Shown here: piece after piece, positions 35,323-46,060 of the stretch | Layout of the letters: every line of letters begins with the position of its first letter | Position numbering within the stretch: position 1 is the stretch's first letter | Assembly (NCBI RefSeq): GCF_003336755.1 | Contig: NZ_QMDI01000002.1 | Span: 1,116,001-1,180,000 of the forward strand | DNA length: 64,000 bases | Reading direction: 5' to 3' | Origin: Elioraea thermophila (ex Habib et al. 2022) | GTDB lineage: Bacteria; Pseudomonadota; Alphaproteobacteria; Acetobacterales; Acetobacteraceae | Translations under genes and position numbers: made by a program | The notes under the pieces: model-generated | The model's input: only the letters and a program-made list of their open reading frames with translations | Databases searched by the model: none | What the model was told of the DNA's origin: nothing

Positions 35323-38030
35323 GCGAGACGAAGGAACCGGATCAGGCCAAGGGCCGGCTTTCCTTAGGCCGTGGCCGGCTCGAGCTCGGCAAGACGGTGG
35401 ACGCCGGCAGCGTGCGCCAGAGCTTCCCGCACGGCCGCAGCAAGGTCGTGCAGGTCGAGGTGGTGAAGAAGCGCGTCGTCGCCCCCGGCACCGCAGCGGC
35501 TCCCGCCGGGACCGCCGCCCCAGCCGCGCCCGCGACCCCGCAACGCGCCACCGCGGCCGCCGCAGCCGCCGGTGCCGCCGCGCAGGCTCGCGCTCCCCAG
35601 CCGGCGCAGCGCCCGGCAGCCCCCGCCCGTCAGCTCACCAGCGAGGAGCGCGCGGCCCGCCAGAGGGCGCTCGAAGAGCAGCTGCGCGAACAGCGCCGGC
35701 GCGAGGCCGAGGCGCAGAAGATCTCCGTCCTGTCCGCCGCCGAGGAGGCGCGCCGCAAGGCCGAAGAGGAAGCTCGCCGCGCCGCCGAGGAGGAGGCCCG
35801 CCGCAAGGCCGAGGAGGAAGCCAAGCGTCGGGCCGAGGAGGAGGCCCGCCGCAAGGCCGAGGAGGAAGCCAAGCGCCGCGCCGAGGAGGAGGAGGCCAAG
35901 CGCCGCGCTGCCGCCGCGGGCGAACGCGCCGAAGCGCGCGGCCGCGCCGCCGAGGCGGCGACCGCTCCCGCGAAGCCCGCCGCACCGACGATCGCCGGCA
36001 CCACGCTCCGCCTGCGCGGGGTCGAGGACGAGGAGGAGGACGAGGAGGGTGCGCGCCCCGCGCGCCGCGCAGGTGCCGCGCCGAAGAAGCCCGCCCTCGC
36101 CCCGGCGAAGAAGGGCCTGCCCGATCGCGATCGCCGCGCCGGCCGGCTCGACCTCTCCGCCGTGCTGAACGACGAGGAGGAGCGCGTGCGCAGCCTCGCC
36201 TCGGTGCGCCGGCAGCGCGAGCGCGAACGTCTGCAGGCGCAGCGCGAACGACTGCGCACGGAGGGAAGCCGGATCGTGCGCGAGGTCGTCATCCCCGAGG
36301 CGATCACCGTCCAGGAGCTCGCCAACCGCATGGCGGTGCGCGGGGCGGACGTGATCAAGGCGCTGATGCGCATGGGCGTGATGGCGACCATCACCCAGAC
36401 GCTGGATGCCGACACCGCCGAACTCGTCGTCACCGAACTCGGCCACAAGCCGAAGCGCGTCTCGGAGTCCGACGTCGAACTCGGCCTCGAAGGCGGCGTC
36501 GACCAGGAGAGCGATCTCGTTCCGCGCCCGCCCGTGGTCACCGTCATGGGCCATGTCGACCACGGCAAGACCTCCTTGCTCGATGCGTTGCGCCAGACCG
36601 ACGTCGCCGCGCACGAAGCGGGCGGCATCACGCAGCACATCGGCGCCTACCAGGTGACGCTGCCGTCGGGGCAGAAGATCACCTTCATCGACACGCCGGG
36701 CCACGAGGCCTTCACGGCGATGCGCGCGCGCGGTGCCTCGGTGACCGACATCGTCGTCCTCGTCGTCGCCGCCGACGACGGGGTGATGCCGCAGACGATC
36801 GAGGCGATCCGGCACGCCAAGGCCGCGAAGGCGCCGATCATCGTCGCCATCAACAAGATCGACCTGCCGGGGGTGAAGCCCGATCGCGTGCGCAACGAGC
36901 TGCTCAAGCACGAGGTGGTGGTGGAGAAGCTCGGCGGCGACACGCAGGACGTCGAGGTCTCGGCGATCAAGAAGATCAACCTCGACAAGCTCGAGGAGGC
37001 GATCCTGCTGCAGGCCGAGATCCTCGACCTGCGCGCCAACCCGAAGCGGGCGGCCGAAGGAACCGTGATCGAATCGAAGCTCGATCGCGGGCGCGGGCCG
37101 GTGGCGACCGTGCTCGTGCAGCGCGGCACGCTCCGCCAGGGCGACATCGTCGTCGCCGGCACGGAGTGGGGCCGGGTGCGCGCGATGCTGGACGACAAGG
37201 GCCGCCAGGTGAAGGAGGCGCCGCCCTCGATGCCGGTCGAGATCCTCGGCCTCTCCGGCGTGCCGTCGGCCGGCGAGCGCTTCGTCGTCGTCGCCGACGA
37301 GGCGCGGGCGCGCGAGGTCTCCGAGTTCCGCCAGCGCAAGCTGCGCGAGAAGGCGGCCGCCGGGGCGGTGGCCGCGCGCGGCACGCTCGATCAGATGCTC
37401 GCCCGCATCCAGGCCGGCGAGCAGAAGGAAGTGGCGGTGGTGGTGAAGGCCGACGTGCAGGGCTCGGCGGAGGCGATCGCCGCCACGCTGGCCAAGCTCG
37501 GCAACGACGAGGTGCGCGTGCGCGTGCTGCATTCGGCGGTCGGCCAGATCACCGAAAGCGACGTGCAGCTCGCCAAGGCGTCGAACGCGGTGATCGTCGG
37601 CTTCAACGTGCGCGCGACCGCCCAGGCGCGCGACCTCGCGCAGCGGGACGGCGTGGACATCCGCTACTACTCGATCATCTACGACGTCGCCGACGACATC
37701 GAGAAGCTGGTCAAGGGCAAGGTGGCGCCGAAGGAGCGCGAGAAGTTCCTGGGCTACGCCGAGATCCGCAAGGTGTTCGACATCACCAAGGTCGGCAAGG
37801 TCGCGGGCTGCATGGTCACCGAAGGCGTGGTCAAGCGCGGCGCGGGCGTGCGGCTTCTGCGCGATGGCGTGGTGATCCACCAGGGCGAGCTGTCGCAGCT
37901 CAAGCGCTTCAAGGACGACGTGAAGGAGGTCGCGCGCGGCTACGAGTGCGGCATGGCCTTCGCCAACTGGCAGGACATCCGCGAGGGCGACGTCGTCGAG
38001 TGTTTCGAGATCGAGACGGTTCCGGCGTGA
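35319..38030 (+). CDS. infB: Translation initiation factor IF-2
   Basis: 903 residues. Promotes initiator tRNA binding and subunit joining. The long N-terminal region holds an Ala/Pro-rich part and a highly charged KAEEEARR repeat (about 141-197), then the IF2 N-domain ([25 protein letters not shown]). The GTPase core begins near residue 408 with [20 protein letters not shown] and NKIDLPG, followed by domains II-IV ending [21 protein letters not shown]. Start ATG overlaps the preceding gene by 4 bases. Confidence 0.97.
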   Translation: MSETKEPDQAKGRLSLGRGRLELGKTVDAGSVRQSFPHGRSKVVQVEVVKKRVVAPGTAAAPAGTAAPAAPATPQRATAAAAAAGAAAQARAPQPAQRPAAPARQLTSEERAARQRALEEQLREQRRREAEAQKISVLSAAEEARRKAEEEARRAAEEEARRKAEEEAKRRAEEEARRKAEEEAKRRAEEEEAKRRAAAAGERAEARGRAAEAATAPAKPAAPTIAGTTLRLRGVEDEEEDEEGARPARRAGAAPKKPALAPAKKGLPDRDRRAGRLDLSAVLNDEEERVRSLASVRRQRERERLQAQRERLRTEGSRIVREVVIPEAITVQELANRMAVRGADVIKALMRMGVMATITQTLDADTAELVVTELGHKPKRVSESDVELGLEGGVDQESDLVPRPPVVTVMGHVDHGKTSLLDALRQTDVAAHEAGGITQHIGAYQVTLPSGQKITFIDTPGHEAFTAMRARGASVTDIVVLVVAADDGVMPQTIEAIRHAKAAKAPIIVAINKIDLPGVKPDRVRNELLKHEVVVEKLGGDTQDVEVSAIKKINLDKLEEAILLQAEILDLRANPKRAAEGTVIESKLDRGRGPVATVLVQRGTLRQGDIVVAGTEWGRVRAMLDDKGRQVKEAPPSMPVEILGLSGVPSAGERFVVVADEARAREVSEFRQRKLREKAAAGAVAARGTLDQMLARIQAGEQKEVAVVVKADVQGSAEAIAATLAKLGNDEVRVRVLHSAVGQITESDVQLAKASNAVIVGFNVRATAQARDLAQRDGVDIRYYSIIYDVADDIEKLVKGKVAPKEREKFLGYAEIRKVFDITKVGKVAGCMVTEGVVKRGAGVRLLRDGVVIHQGELSQLKRFKDDVKEVARGYECGMAFANWQDIREGDVVECFEIETVPA
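35740..35909 (+). repeat. Charged coding repeats in the infB 5' region
   Basis: Near-identical 30-33-bp blocks coding for [16 protein letters not shown]-type units repeat about five times. They predict a long single alpha-helix or coiled coil. Such repeats vary in number between strains, and are also prone to assembly error. Confidence 0.75.
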
Positions 38031-38062
38031 GCGGAGCGGCACCCTCGGGCGGGAGTTGAGGG

Positions 38063-38449
38063 ATGAGCACAAAGGCGCCCTCACAGCGCCAGCTCAGGGT
38101 CGGCGAGGAGGTGCGGCACGCGCTCGCCGCCCTGTTCGAGCGCGGGGATTTCCGCGACCCCGATCTCGCCTCGGCCCGCATCACCGTCACCGAAGTGCGC
38201 GCCTCGCCCGACCTCAGGCACATGACGGTGTTCGTCACCCGGCTCGGCGGCGGCGACGCTTCCGTCCTGCTCTCGGCCCTCAAGCGCGCCACCCCGTTCC
38301 TGCGGTCGCGCGTTGCCTCCGCGGTGCGGCTGAAGTTCGCGCCCGACCTCGTCTTTCGCGCCGATACCGCGATCGACCAAGCGGCGCGGATCGAGGCGCT
38401 GCTGCAATCCCCGGGCGTGGCGCGCGACCTCGGCCCGCGCGAGGAGTGA
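38063..38449 (+). CDS. rbfA: Ribosome-binding factor A
   Basis: 128 residues; needed for 30S maturation and cold growth. Motifs: RQLRVGEEVRHALAALFERGDFRDPDL, ITVTEVRASPDLRHMTVFVTRLGG, and the KH-like LKRATPFLRSRVASAVRLKFAPDLVFRADTAID. It follows infB after 32 bp with GGGCGGGAG upstream, and is the last gene of this operon before an inverted insertion. Confidence 0.95.
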   Translation: MSTKAPSQRQLRVGEEVRHALAALFERGDFRDPDLASARITVTEVRASPDLRHMTVFVTRLGGGDASVLLSALKRATPFLRSRVASAVRLKFAPDLVFRADTAIDQAARIEALLQSPGVARDLGPREE

Positions 38450-38491
38450 ACGCCGGGCGACGCGGCGTCGCGCGCGCCCGCGCCCCGCGCG

Positions 38492-39742
38492 TCAGCCGAC
38501 GAGTTCGGCCCAGATCGATTCCGACCACTCCCGCGCCGCCTGGGCGGCGTTGCGGTTCTTGCGGGGATCGATCTCGGCCCGCCGCTCGATTTCGCGCGTG
38601 AGATCGTTCCAGCGCGATTCGATCTTCACCCCCATCGCCTCCTCAGAGGTGAAGAAGGCGAAGCAGATGGCGGACGGCAAGCCGTCGCCGTCCTGGCCGG
38701 TGCGGCCCGCCACCCGGTCGGCGATATGGTCGGCCACGTGCACCCCCGTCTCGTAGGCGAGGTGGCCGCTCTTCGGCAGGGTGGAACCGACCGCGTCGCC
38801 GATGACGTAGATCCGGTCGTCCGCCGCGGAGAGGAAGTTGGGGAAGGTGACGTTGGCCCAGCGCTCGCCCAGCCCCGCCTGGCGAATGATCGAGCCCGCG
38901 CGCATCGGCGGGATCAGCGAAGCTGTGCCGTAGGCGAGTACGCCCTTGTCGGTCTCGATCCGTTTCGCGTGGGCATCGACGCGGGTGATCTTCACCCCCA
39001 GATGGTGTTCGAGCCGCGTGGGGTAGAGTTCGCGGAAGGCGGCCTGGATGGTCGGCCCGCCGATCGGGATCGCCGGGTTGAGGTCGAGCAGGATCACCTT
39101 GCCCGGCATGCCACGGCGGTCCATCCACTGCGCGATCAGCGCCGCGCGCTCGTAAGGCGCGATCGGGCAGCGATAGGGCACGGGCGGAACGGAAAGCACG
39201 ATGTCCCCGCCCGGGTGCGCCTCCAGCGCGCGCCGCACGGCCTCCTGTTCGAAGGCGCGGAAGCCCACGGGGATCGCGCCCTTGGCTTCGGCGAAGCCCG
39301 GGATCGCCTCCTCCATGTACTCGATGCCGGGCGAGAGGACGAGGAAGTCGTAGGGGATGCGTTGCGTCTCGGTCACGACGACGCGCGCCGCGCGGTCGAT
39401 CGCCTGCGCGCGCTCCGCCACGTGCCGCACGCCCTCGCGAATGAGCCCGTCGAAGGGGAAGGTCAGGCTTTCCGCCCGCCGGTCGCCGACGATGTAGTGG
39501 ATGGAGAGCGGGCAGGAGAAGAAGGCGCGGTTGGGCTCGATCAGCGTCACCTCCGCCCCGTCGATCGCCTTGAGGATGTGGCGGGCGGCGGAAAGCCCGC
39601 CCCAACCGCCGCCGACCACGGCCACACGCACGCGCCCTTGCGCGCGGGCGGGGCCAAGCAGGGGGGTGGCGAGAGCGGAGGCGAGCACGGCGCGGCGAGA
39701 GAGCCGCGGCAGGTGGGACGGGCGGACCGCTGGGCGGGTCAT
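38492..39742 (-). CDS. Flavocytochrome c sulfide dehydrogenase-type flavoprotein (SoxF/FccB family)
   Basis: 416 residues from ATG 39742 (ribosome site GAGGGGA). A Tat-type signal (LSRRAVLASALATPLLGPARAQ) sends the folded FAD protein to the periplasm. The FAD domain opens VRVAVVGGGWGGLSAARHIL. The two redox-active cysteines of the family are in FFSCPLSIHYIVG and PYRCPIAPYERA. C-terminal FCSD-like region has ICFAFFTSEEAMGVKIE. No cytochrome subunit (FccA/SoxE) or sox genes are adjacent, so the electron acceptor is unknown; an acceptor encoded elsewhere is likely. It is inserted, inverted, between rbfA and truB. Confidence 0.88.
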   Translation of the reverse strand: MTRPAVRPSHLPRLSRRAVLASALATPLLGPARAQGRVRVAVVGGGWGGLSAARHILKAIDGAEVTLIEPNRAFFSCPLSIHYIVGDRRAESLTFPFDGLIREGVRHVAERAQAIDRAARVVVTETQRIPYDFLVLSPGIEYMEEAIPGFAEAKGAIPVGFRAFEQEAVRRALEAHPGGDIVLSVPPVPYRCPIAPYERAALIAQWMDRRGMPGKVILLDLNPAIPIGGPTIQAAFRELYPTRLEHHLGVKITRVDAHAKRIETDKGVLAYGTASLIPPMRAGSIIRQAGLGERWANVTFPNFLSAADDRIYVIGDAVGSTLPKSGHLAYETGVHVADHIADRVAGRTGQDGDGLPSAICFAFFTSEEAMGVKIESRWNDLTREIERRAEIDPRKNRNAAQAAREWSESIWAELVG

Positions 39743-39908
39743 GGCGTTTCCCCTCACGATTTTGTTTTTTCGAAGGTAGAACGGCACGGCGGATGGGTGC
39801 AAGCGTCTCGGTCCCGCCGCGGAGGGGCTTTCCGTCCGCGACCGGCCGTGCCATCACGCCGCCGCATCGCGCCGCGGCCCCGCGCGCCCGACCACACGCC
39901 CCGACCCC

Positions 39909-40844
39909 ATGCCCCGCACCCGCAAGGGCCGGCCGATCGACGGCTGGCTCGTCATCGACAAGCCCTCCGGCCTCACCTCGACCGACGTGGTGAACCGCCT
40001 GAAGCGCGCCTTCCGCGCCCAGAAGGTGGGCCATGGCGGCACGCTGGACCCGCTCGCCACCGGGGTTCTGCCGATCGCCTTCGGCGCGGCGACCAAGACC
40101 GTCCCTTACGTGATGGACGGGGCGAAGGAGTACGTCTTCACGCTGCGCTTCGGCGAGGCGCGCGACACCGACGATGCCGACGGGCAGGTGATCGAGACCT
40201 CCCCCGTGCGACCGACGGACGAGGCGATCCGCGCCGCCCTGCCGCGCTTCACGGGCGACATCGAGCAGATCCCGCCCCGCTACTCGGCGGTGAAGGTGGA
40301 GGGCGAGCGCGCCTACGACCTTGCGCGGGAGGGCATCGCGGTCGAGCTCGCCCCCCGCCCCGCCCGCATCGATTCCCTCCTCCTCGAGGCTCGGCCCGAC
40401 CCCGACACGGCGGTCTTTCGCGTCGTCTGCGGCAAGGGGGTGTACATGCGCTCGCTCGCGCGCGACCTCGCCCGCGCCCTGGGCACGGTGGGCCACGTCG
40501 CCGCCCTGCGCCGGCTGCGGGTCGGCCCCTTCACGGAGCGCGACGCCGTCGCCCTGGACAGGGCCGAGGCGATGGGGCAAGAGGACGGCGCTCCGGGTTT
40601 CCTGAAGCCGATCGAGACCGCGCTGGCCGACATCCCGGCGCTGGCCCTGACGGCAGCGGAAGCCCAGCGACTGGCGAACGGCGAGCGGTTGTCGCTCGTG
40701 TCGTTCCTGGGTCGCATTCCGCCCGAAGCCGATCCCGATGGCGGGGTCGTGCGGGTGATGGCGGGGGGCAAGGCGCTCGCCATCGGCAGGCTCGAGGCCG
40801 GCATGCTGCACCCGGTGCGGCTGCTGAGCCCGCAGCCGGGTTGA
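39909..40844 (+). CDS. truB: tRNA pseudouridine-55 synthase
   Basis: 311 residues. Makes pseudouridine 55 in the T loop of tRNAs. Motifs: [24 protein letters not shown], the catalytic Asp in [40 protein letters not shown], and [31 protein letters not shown]. Because the inverted flavoprotein separates it from rbfA, it needs its own promoter, probably within the AT-richer 39743-39908 gap (a TTTTGTTTTTT tract lies at about 39761-39771). Confidence 0.95.
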   Translation: MPRTRKGRPIDGWLVIDKPSGLTSTDVVNRLKRAFRAQKVGHGGTLDPLATGVLPIAFGAATKTVPYVMDGAKEYVFTLRFGEARDTDDADGQVIETSPVRPTDEAIRAALPRFTGDIEQIPPRYSAVKVEGERAYDLAREGIAVELAPRPARIDSLLLEARPDPDTAVFRVVCGKGVYMRSLARDLARALGTVGHVAALRRLRVGPFTERDAVALDRAEAMGQEDGAPGFLKPIETALADIPALALTAAEAQRLANGERLSLVSFLGRIPPEADPDGGVVRVMAGGKALAIGRLEAGMLHPVRLLSPQPG

Positions 40845-40926
40845 GGCGGGCAAAGGGGCCCGCGGCGCGGGGGTAGCGGTCAGCGCTCCGCGCTGCGGGC
40901 GAAGCGATGGCGAAGGAGCCCACGCG

Positions 40927-41196
40927 ATGTCGATCACGCCGGAGCGCCGCGCGGCGCTCATCAAGGAATTCGCTCAGCACGAGGGCGACACCGGCTCGCC
41001 CGAGGTGCAGATCGCGCTGCTGTCGGAGCGCATCCGCAACCTCACCGAGCACCTGAAGACCCATGCCAAGGACTTCCACTCCCGGCGCGGGCTTCTGATG
41101 ATGGTCGGGCAGCGGCGACGCCTGCTCGACTACGTGCGCCGCAAGGACGCCGCGCGCTACAAGGCGCTCGTCGACCGCCTCGGGCTGCGGCGCTAG
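40927..41196 (+). CDS. rpsO: 30S ribosomal protein S15
   Basis: 89 residues, complete. Hallmarks: [50 protein letters not shown] and a C-terminal [19 protein letters not shown]. Ribosome site AAGGAG 8 bp before the ATG. It precedes pnp as in most proteobacteria. Confidence 0.97.
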   Translation: MSITPERRAALIKEFAQHEGDTGSPEVQIALLSERIRNLTEHLKTHAKDFHSRRGLLMMVGQRRRLLDYVRRKDAARYKALVDRLGLRR

Positions 41197-41502
41197 GCAG
41201 GCGCCCGAGGCGAAAGCGGGGCAGAACGTGGCGAAAACCGCGCTCAGGCCCCACATCACGCTCGCGCGCCATTGGGGCGCGCGACAACTCGCGGGTTCGC
41301 GGCGGCAAGCCCCCGTCGCGACGAAGGGAGTGCGCCGTCGGATGAGATCGCCGGCGTTTCCGGCCACATGGACCGCGGGGAGGTGCCGCTCGCCGTCGCT
41401 GCCCCCGACCCATGCCGCCCGAGACGCCGTCGGCCGACCGCCCCCTCTCCTCCGTCGTGACCAGGCCCTGGCTCGCGCCCGCGCGACGGAGAGACCACAC
41501 GC
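41197..41502 (+). other. rpsO-pnp intergenic leader, no gene seen
   Basis: 306 bp with no convincing coding frame on either strand. The only clear structure is the hairpin at 41450-41491 just before pnp. Its length fits a structured leader, as in enterobacterial pnp, where the protein controls its own mRNA. Confidence 0.6.
41450..41491 (+). promoter_or_regulatory. pnp leader hairpin covering the ribosome-binding site
   Basis: Perfect 8-bp arms CTCCGTCG (41450-41457) and CGACGGAG (41484-41491), with an inner CCAGG / CCTGG pairing. The 3' arm contains the GGAG of the pnp ribosome site, 11 bp before the ATG. Opening or cleaving this stem would raise pnp translation. A role in autoregulation is inferred. 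Confidence 0.5.
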
Positions 41503-43665
41503 ATGTTCCAATTCTTCCGCAAGGAACTCACCTGGGGCGGCCGGCCCCTGATCCTCGAGACGGGCAAGCTCGCCCGCCAGGCCGACGGGGCGGTGCTCGC
41601 CCGCTACGGCGACACGGTGGTGCTCGCCACCGCCGTCGGCGTCAAGCAACCGAAGCCGGGGCAGGACTTCTTCCCCCTCACCGTGCACTACCAGGAGAAG
41701 ACCTTCGCCGCGGGCAAGATCCCGGGCGGGTTCTTCAAGCGCGAAGGCCGCCCGACGGAGCGCGAGGTGCTGGTCTCGCGGCTGATCGACCGCCCGATCC
41801 GCCCGCTGTTTCCCCCGGCCTTCCGCAACGAGGTCCAGGTCATCGCCACCGTGCTGTCGCACGACCTGACCAACGACCCCGACATCGTGGCGATGATCGC
41901 CTCCTCGGCCGCGCTGACGCTCTCGGGCATCCCGTTCTTCGGCCCGATCGGGGCGGCGCGCGTCGGCCACATCGACGGGCAGTTCGTGCTGAACCCGACC
42001 CAGGAGCAGATGAAGACCTCCAAGCTCGACCTCGTCGTCGCCGGCACGGCCGAGGGCGTGCTGATGGTGGAGTCCGAGGCGCACGAGCTGTCCGAGGAGG
42101 AGATGCTGCAGGCGGTGGTCTTCGGCCACGAGCAGATGCAGCCGGTGATCGAGGCGATCGTGCAGCTCGCCGAAGTGGCGGCCAAGGACCCCTGGCCGCT
42201 CGCGGAGGAGGATGCCGCGGCGGCCGCGCTGAAGGCCCGCCTCGACGAGCTCGCGCGCGGCCCCCTGGCCGAGGCCTATCGCGAGACGGTGAAGCAAACG
42301 CGCCGCGAGCGGATCGAGCAGGCGAAGCAAGCCGCGCTCGCCACCATCGCCGCCGAAGGCCTGGATGCCGCCAAGGCGAAGGAGCTCTTGAAGGACATCG
42401 AGGCCGACATCGTGCGCAACGCGATCCTGGACACGGGGCTGCGCATCGATGGGCGCGGCACGAAGGACATTCGCCCGATCTACGTCGAGGTCGGCCTGCT
42501 GCCGCGCACGCACGGCTCGGCGCTCTTCACCCGCGGCGAGACGCAGGCGCTCTGCGTCGCCACCCTCGGCACGGGCGATGACGAGCAGATCATCGACGCG
42601 CTCGAGGGCGAGTATCGCGAACGCTTCCTGCTCCACTACAACTTCCCGCCCTTCTCGGTCGGCGAGACCGGGCGGCTCGGTTCGCCGGGGCGGCGCGAGA
42701 TCGGCCACGGCAAGCTCGCCTGGCGGGCGATCCATCCGCTCATCCCGTCGAAGGAACAGTTCCCCTACACGCTGCGCGTCGTTTCCGAGATCACGGAGTC
42801 GAACGGGTCCTCCTCGATGGCGACCGTGTGCGGCTCCTCGCTCGCGCTGATGGATGCGGGCGTGCCGCTGCCGCGCCCCGTCGCCGGCATCGCCATGGGC
42901 CTGATCAAGGAAGAGAAGGGGGTGGCGATCCTCTCCGACATCCTCGGCGACGAGGACCATCTGGGCGACATGGACTTCAAGGTGGCGGGCACCGAGAAGG
43001 GCGTCACCTCCCTGCAGATGGACCTGAAGATCACCTCGATCACGCCCGACATCATGCGCCAGGCCCTCGAACAGGCGCGCGAGGGGCGGATGCACATCCT
43101 CGGCGAGATGGGCAAGGCGCTCGCCCGCCCGCGCGATGCGGTGAGCCAGAACGCGCCGCGCATCACGGTGATCCACATCCCGCGCGACAAGATCCGTGAC
43201 GTGATCGGGACGGGGGGCAAGGTGATCCGCGAGATCACCGAGGTGACGGGCACCAAGATCGACATCGAGGACGACGGCACGGTGAAGGTCGCCGCCACCG
43301 ACGAACGGGCGGCGAAGGCGGCGATCGACTGGATCCGCGGCATCGTCGCCGAACCCGAGATCGGCGTGATCTACGAGGGCAAGGTGGTGAAGACGGCCGA
43401 GTTCGGCGCCTTCGTCAACTTCCTCGGCTCGCGCGACGGGCTGGTGCACATCTCCGAACTGGCCCCCGGCCGGGTGGCGAAGACCACCGACGTGGTCAAC
43501 GTGGGCGACTCGGTGAAGGTGAAGGTCATCGGCTTCGACGAGCGCGGCAAGGTGAAGCTCTCCATGCGCGTGGTCGACCAGAAGACCGGCGAGGACATCA
43601 CCGACAAGGTGGGGCCAAAGGGCGGGCGCCGTCGCGAGGAGGCGGAGGCGCCGGCGGCGCAGTGA
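41503..43665 (+). CDS. pnp: Polyribonucleotide nucleotidyltransferase (PNPase)
   Basis: A 720-residue phosphorolytic 3'-5' exoribonuclease of the degradosome. Two RNase PH domains ([39 protein letters not shown]), the linking helical domain, active-site stretch [28 protein letters not shown] and [19 protein letters not shown], a KH domain ([16 protein letters not shown]) and an S1 domain ([31 protein letters not shown]) are complete. Confidence 0.97.
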   Translation: MFQFFRKELTWGGRPLILETGKLARQADGAVLARYGDTVVLATAVGVKQPKPGQDFFPLTVHYQEKTFAAGKIPGGFFKREGRPTEREVLVSRLIDRPIRPLFPPAFRNEVQVIATVLSHDLTNDPDIVAMIASSAALTLSGIPFFGPIGAARVGHIDGQFVLNPTQEQMKTSKLDLVVAGTAEGVLMVESEAHELSEEEMLQAVVFGHEQMQPVIEAIVQLAEVAAKDPWPLAEEDAAAAALKARLDELARGPLAEAYRETVKQTRRERIEQAKQAALATIAAEGLDAAKAKELLKDIEADIVRNAILDTGLRIDGRGTKDIRPIYVEVGLLPRTHGSALFTRGETQALCVATLGTGDDEQIIDALEGEYRERFLLHYNFPPFSVGETGRLGSPGRREIGHGKLAWRAIHPLIPSKEQFPYTLRVVSEITESNGSSSMATVCGSSLALMDAGVPLPRPVAGIAMGLIKEEKGVAILSDILGDEDHLGDMDFKVAGTEKGVTSLQMDLKITSITPDIMRQALEQAREGRMHILGEMGKALARPRDAVSQNAPRITVIHIPRDKIRDVIGTGGKVIREITEVTGTKIDIEDDGTVKVAATDERAAKAAIDWIRGIVAEPEIGVIYEGKVVKTAEFGAFVNFLGSRDGLVHISELAPGRVAKTTDVVNVGDSVKVKVIGFDERGKVKLSMRVVDQKTGEDITDKVGPKGGRRREEAEAPAAQ

Positions 43666-43816
43666 GAGCCGCGGTCGCCGTGACGGACAGCGGCGGGGGA
43701 AGGAGGCAAGACCGCCGAACGATGGCACCGGGCAACCGTGGCCGCGTCGCGGCGGGGCTTGCGCCCGCCCTCCCCTCTCGCCTCTATCATCGCGGCAGGA
43801 AAGGAACGGTGGCGCG

Positions 43817-45217
43817 ATGAAGCCGCTCAACGCGCTCCGCATGAGCGGGGCGGAAGTCCTGCCGCTCGTCGAGGGCGGCAAGGGCGTGTCGGTCTCCAAC
43901 GGCGTGTCCGCCGGCGCCTGGGCGGCGGCCGGCGGCATCGGCACCTTCTCCGCCGTCAACGCCGACAGCTACACGCCCGACGGACGCCTGGTGCGGCAGG
44001 TGTACGAGGGCCGCACGCGGCGTGAGCGGCATGAGGAGCTGATCGCCTTCGGCATCCAGGGCGGCATCCAGCAGGCGCGCACCGCCTATGAGATGTCCGG
44101 CGGGCGGGGCCGCATCCACGCCAACATCCTGTGGGAGATGGGCGGCGCCGAGCGCGTCATCACCGGCATCCTGGAAGGAGCGAGGGGCCTGATCCACGGC
44201 ATCACCTGCGGGGCGGGCATGCCTTACCGGCTCTCCGAGATCGCCGCCCGCTTCAAGGTCTACTACTACCCCATCGTCTCCTCCGCCCGCGCCTTCAACG
44301 CGCTCTGGCGCCGTGCCTACCACAAGACACGCGAGTGGCTGGGCGGGGTGGTGTACGAGGACCCGTGGCTTGCCGGCGGCCACAACGGCCTGTCCAACTC
44401 GGAGGATCCGGAGAAGCCGGAACCGCCCTACCCGCGCGTGCTGGCGCTGCGGCGCACGATGAACGAGTTCGGGCTGCACGACACGCCGATCGTGATGGCG
44501 GGCGGCGTGTGGTACCTGCGCGAGTGGGAGGACTGGATCGACAACCCGGAGCTCGGCCCCGTGGCCTTCCAGTTCGGCACCCGTCCGCTGCTGACCAAGG
44601 AAAGCCCGATCTCCGAGGCCTGGAAGCGTCGCCTGCTCACCCTGAAGCCCGGTGACGTGTTCCTCAACCGCTTCTCGCCCACCGGGTTCTGGTCGTCGGC
44701 GGTGAACAACGGCTTCCTGCGCGAGTTGCGCGAGCGCAACGAACGCCAGGTCGCCTATACGGCCGAGGCGCTCGGCGAGCACACGGAGCCCTTCCCCACC
44801 GGCCCGCGCGGTCGGACGGTGTACCTGACGCCGAAGGACGCCGCGCGCGCGCGGGCGTGGGTGGCGGACGGCTACACCGAAGCGATGCGCACGCCGGACG
44901 GCACGCTGATCTTCGTCACCCCCGAGAAGGCGGCCGAGATCCGGCGCGACCAGATCGAGTGCATGGGCTGCCTCTCCGCCTGCCGCTTCTCCAACTGGTC
45001 GCAGCATGAACCGGACTTCACCACCGGCAAGAAGGCCGACCCGCGCTCGTTCTGCATCCAGAAGACGCTGCAGGACATCGCGCACGGCGAGGACGTCGAA
45101 CGCAACCTGATGTTCGCCGGCCACAATGCCTATCGGTTCGCGACCGATCCGTTCTACTCGAACGGCTTCATCCCCACCGTGAAGGAACTCGTCGCCCGGA
45201 TCGAGACCGGCGACTGA
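43817..45217 (+). CDS. Nitronate monooxygenase / 2-nitropropane dioxygenase-like flavoprotein
   Basis: 466 residues, longer than the classical about 330-residue enzymes. The FMN-barrel features are SVSNGVSAGAWAAAGGIGTFSAVN, RIHANILWEMGG, ITCGAGMPYRLSEIA, IVSSARAF, GGVVYEDPWLAGGHNG, TPIVMAGGVW and FQFGTRPLLTKES. The extra C-terminal part has a CxxCxxxC cysteine cluster (CMGCLSAC) and another Cys in SFCIQKTLQDI, suggesting bound metal. A nitronate substrate is not assured; other family members are reductases or unknown. A TATCAT hexamer at 43785-43790 may be its -10 box. Confidence 0.8.
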   Translation: MKPLNALRMSGAEVLPLVEGGKGVSVSNGVSAGAWAAAGGIGTFSAVNADSYTPDGRLVRQVYEGRTRRERHEELIAFGIQGGIQQARTAYEMSGGRGRIHANILWEMGGAERVITGILEGARGLIHGITCGAGMPYRLSEIAARFKVYYYPIVSSARAFNALWRRAYHKTREWLGGVVYEDPWLAGGHNGLSNSEDPEKPEPPYPRVLALRRTMNEFGLHDTPIVMAGGVWYLREWEDWIDNPELGPVAFQFGTRPLLTKESPISEAWKRRLLTLKPGDVFLNRFSPTGFWSSAVNNGFLRELRERNERQVAYTAEALGEHTEPFPTGPRGRTVYLTPKDAARARAWVADGYTEAMRTPDGTLIFVTPEKAAEIRRDQIECMGCLSACRFSNWSQHEPDFTTGKKADPRSFCIQKTLQDIAHGEDVERNLMFAGHNAYRFATDPFYSNGFIPTVKELVARIETGD

Positions 45218-45244
45218 GGCCCGTCCGCGCGCGGGGCGAACGGC

Positions 45245-46060
45245 GTGGCGACGGACCGGGGGAGCGTGAGCGAAGGGGGCCAAGCGGCAGCCGACGGCGG
45301 GTGTTGCGGGGCGGCAGGCGTCGGCCCAGTCGTCCTGGTGACGCGGCCCGAGCCCGACGCGCACGCCACCGCCGCGCTCCTGCGCGCGCGCGGCTTTCGG
45401 CCTCTGCTCGCGCCGATGTTGCGCATCGCACCGTTGCCGGCCCGCCTGCCGCCGGCGCATCGTCTGCAGGCGGTGCTGGCCGGGTCGCTGAACGCCGTCC
45501 GCACCCTCCCCGCCACGCACCGGGGTGTGCCCCTGCTCGCGGTCGGCGACGCCACCGCCGAGGAGGCCCGTCGGCACGGTTTCCGTGACGTCCGCTCCGC
45601 CTCTGGCGATGCCACCGCCCTCGCCGCCCTCGCCGCGCGGACCCTCGACGCCACCGCCGGCCCTTTGCTCCTGCCCACCCGCCCGGGCGAGGGACTGCGG
45701 CTCGCCGCCGACCTCCGAACCCGGGGCTTTCGGGTCCTGCGTCGCGTGACCTACGACGCGGTTCCCGTCGATGAGCTCGCACCCGAGGCCGAGGCGGCGC
45801 TGCGGACGCACGACGTCGCGGTCGTGCTCTTTTTCTCCGCCTCGGCGGCGCGAGTCTTCGCTAGACTGGTGCGGGACCACGGCCTCGAGGGGCAGCTCGC
45901 CGGGGCGGAGGCGCTCGCCATCAGCGAGGCCGCCGCGTCGGGGCTGACGGGGCTCGCGTTCCGGCGTATCCGTTCGGCGGCGCGCCCGGACCAGGACAGT
46001 CTCTTGGCCCTGCTCGCCGCCTCCTGCGGCTCTGAGGGGATGGGGAAGGATCGAGGATGA
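45245..46060 (+). CDS. hemD: Uroporphyrinogen-III synthase
   Basis: Cyclises hydroxymethylbilane with inversion of ring D. 271 residues from GTG 45245; the conserved part starts at VVLVTRPEPDAHATAALLRARGF, so about 28 leading residues may be dispensable and a later start is possible. Other family-like segments are LLAVGDATAEEARRHGF, LLLPTRPGEGLRLAADLRTRGFRVLRRVTYDAVP and VVLFFSASAARVFARLV. The family is weakly conserved; the downstream mitofilin-like and hemY genes, coupled by ATGA, support the call. Confidence 0.9.
   Translation: MATDRGSVSEGGQAAADGGCCGAAGVGPVVLVTRPEPDAHATAALLRARGFRPLLAPMLRIAPLPARLPPAHRLQAVLAGSLNAVRTLPATHRGVPLLAVGDATAEEARRHGFRDVRSASGDATALAALAARTLDATAGPLLLPTRPGEGLRLAADLRTRGFRVLRRVTYDAVPVDELAPEAEAALRTHDVAVVLFFSASAARVFARLVRDHGLEGQLAGAEALAISEAAASGLTGLAFRRIRSAARPDQDSLLALLAASCGSEGMGKDRG

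Noticed and set aside
35364-38084. 906-codon frame antisense to infB
   Set aside because: Shadow of infB; no recognisable domain.
43751-43769. GGCGGG...CCCGCC hairpin after pnp as a terminator
   Set aside because: Only 6 bp, no T-run, and such short GC stems are expected by chance at this GC content.
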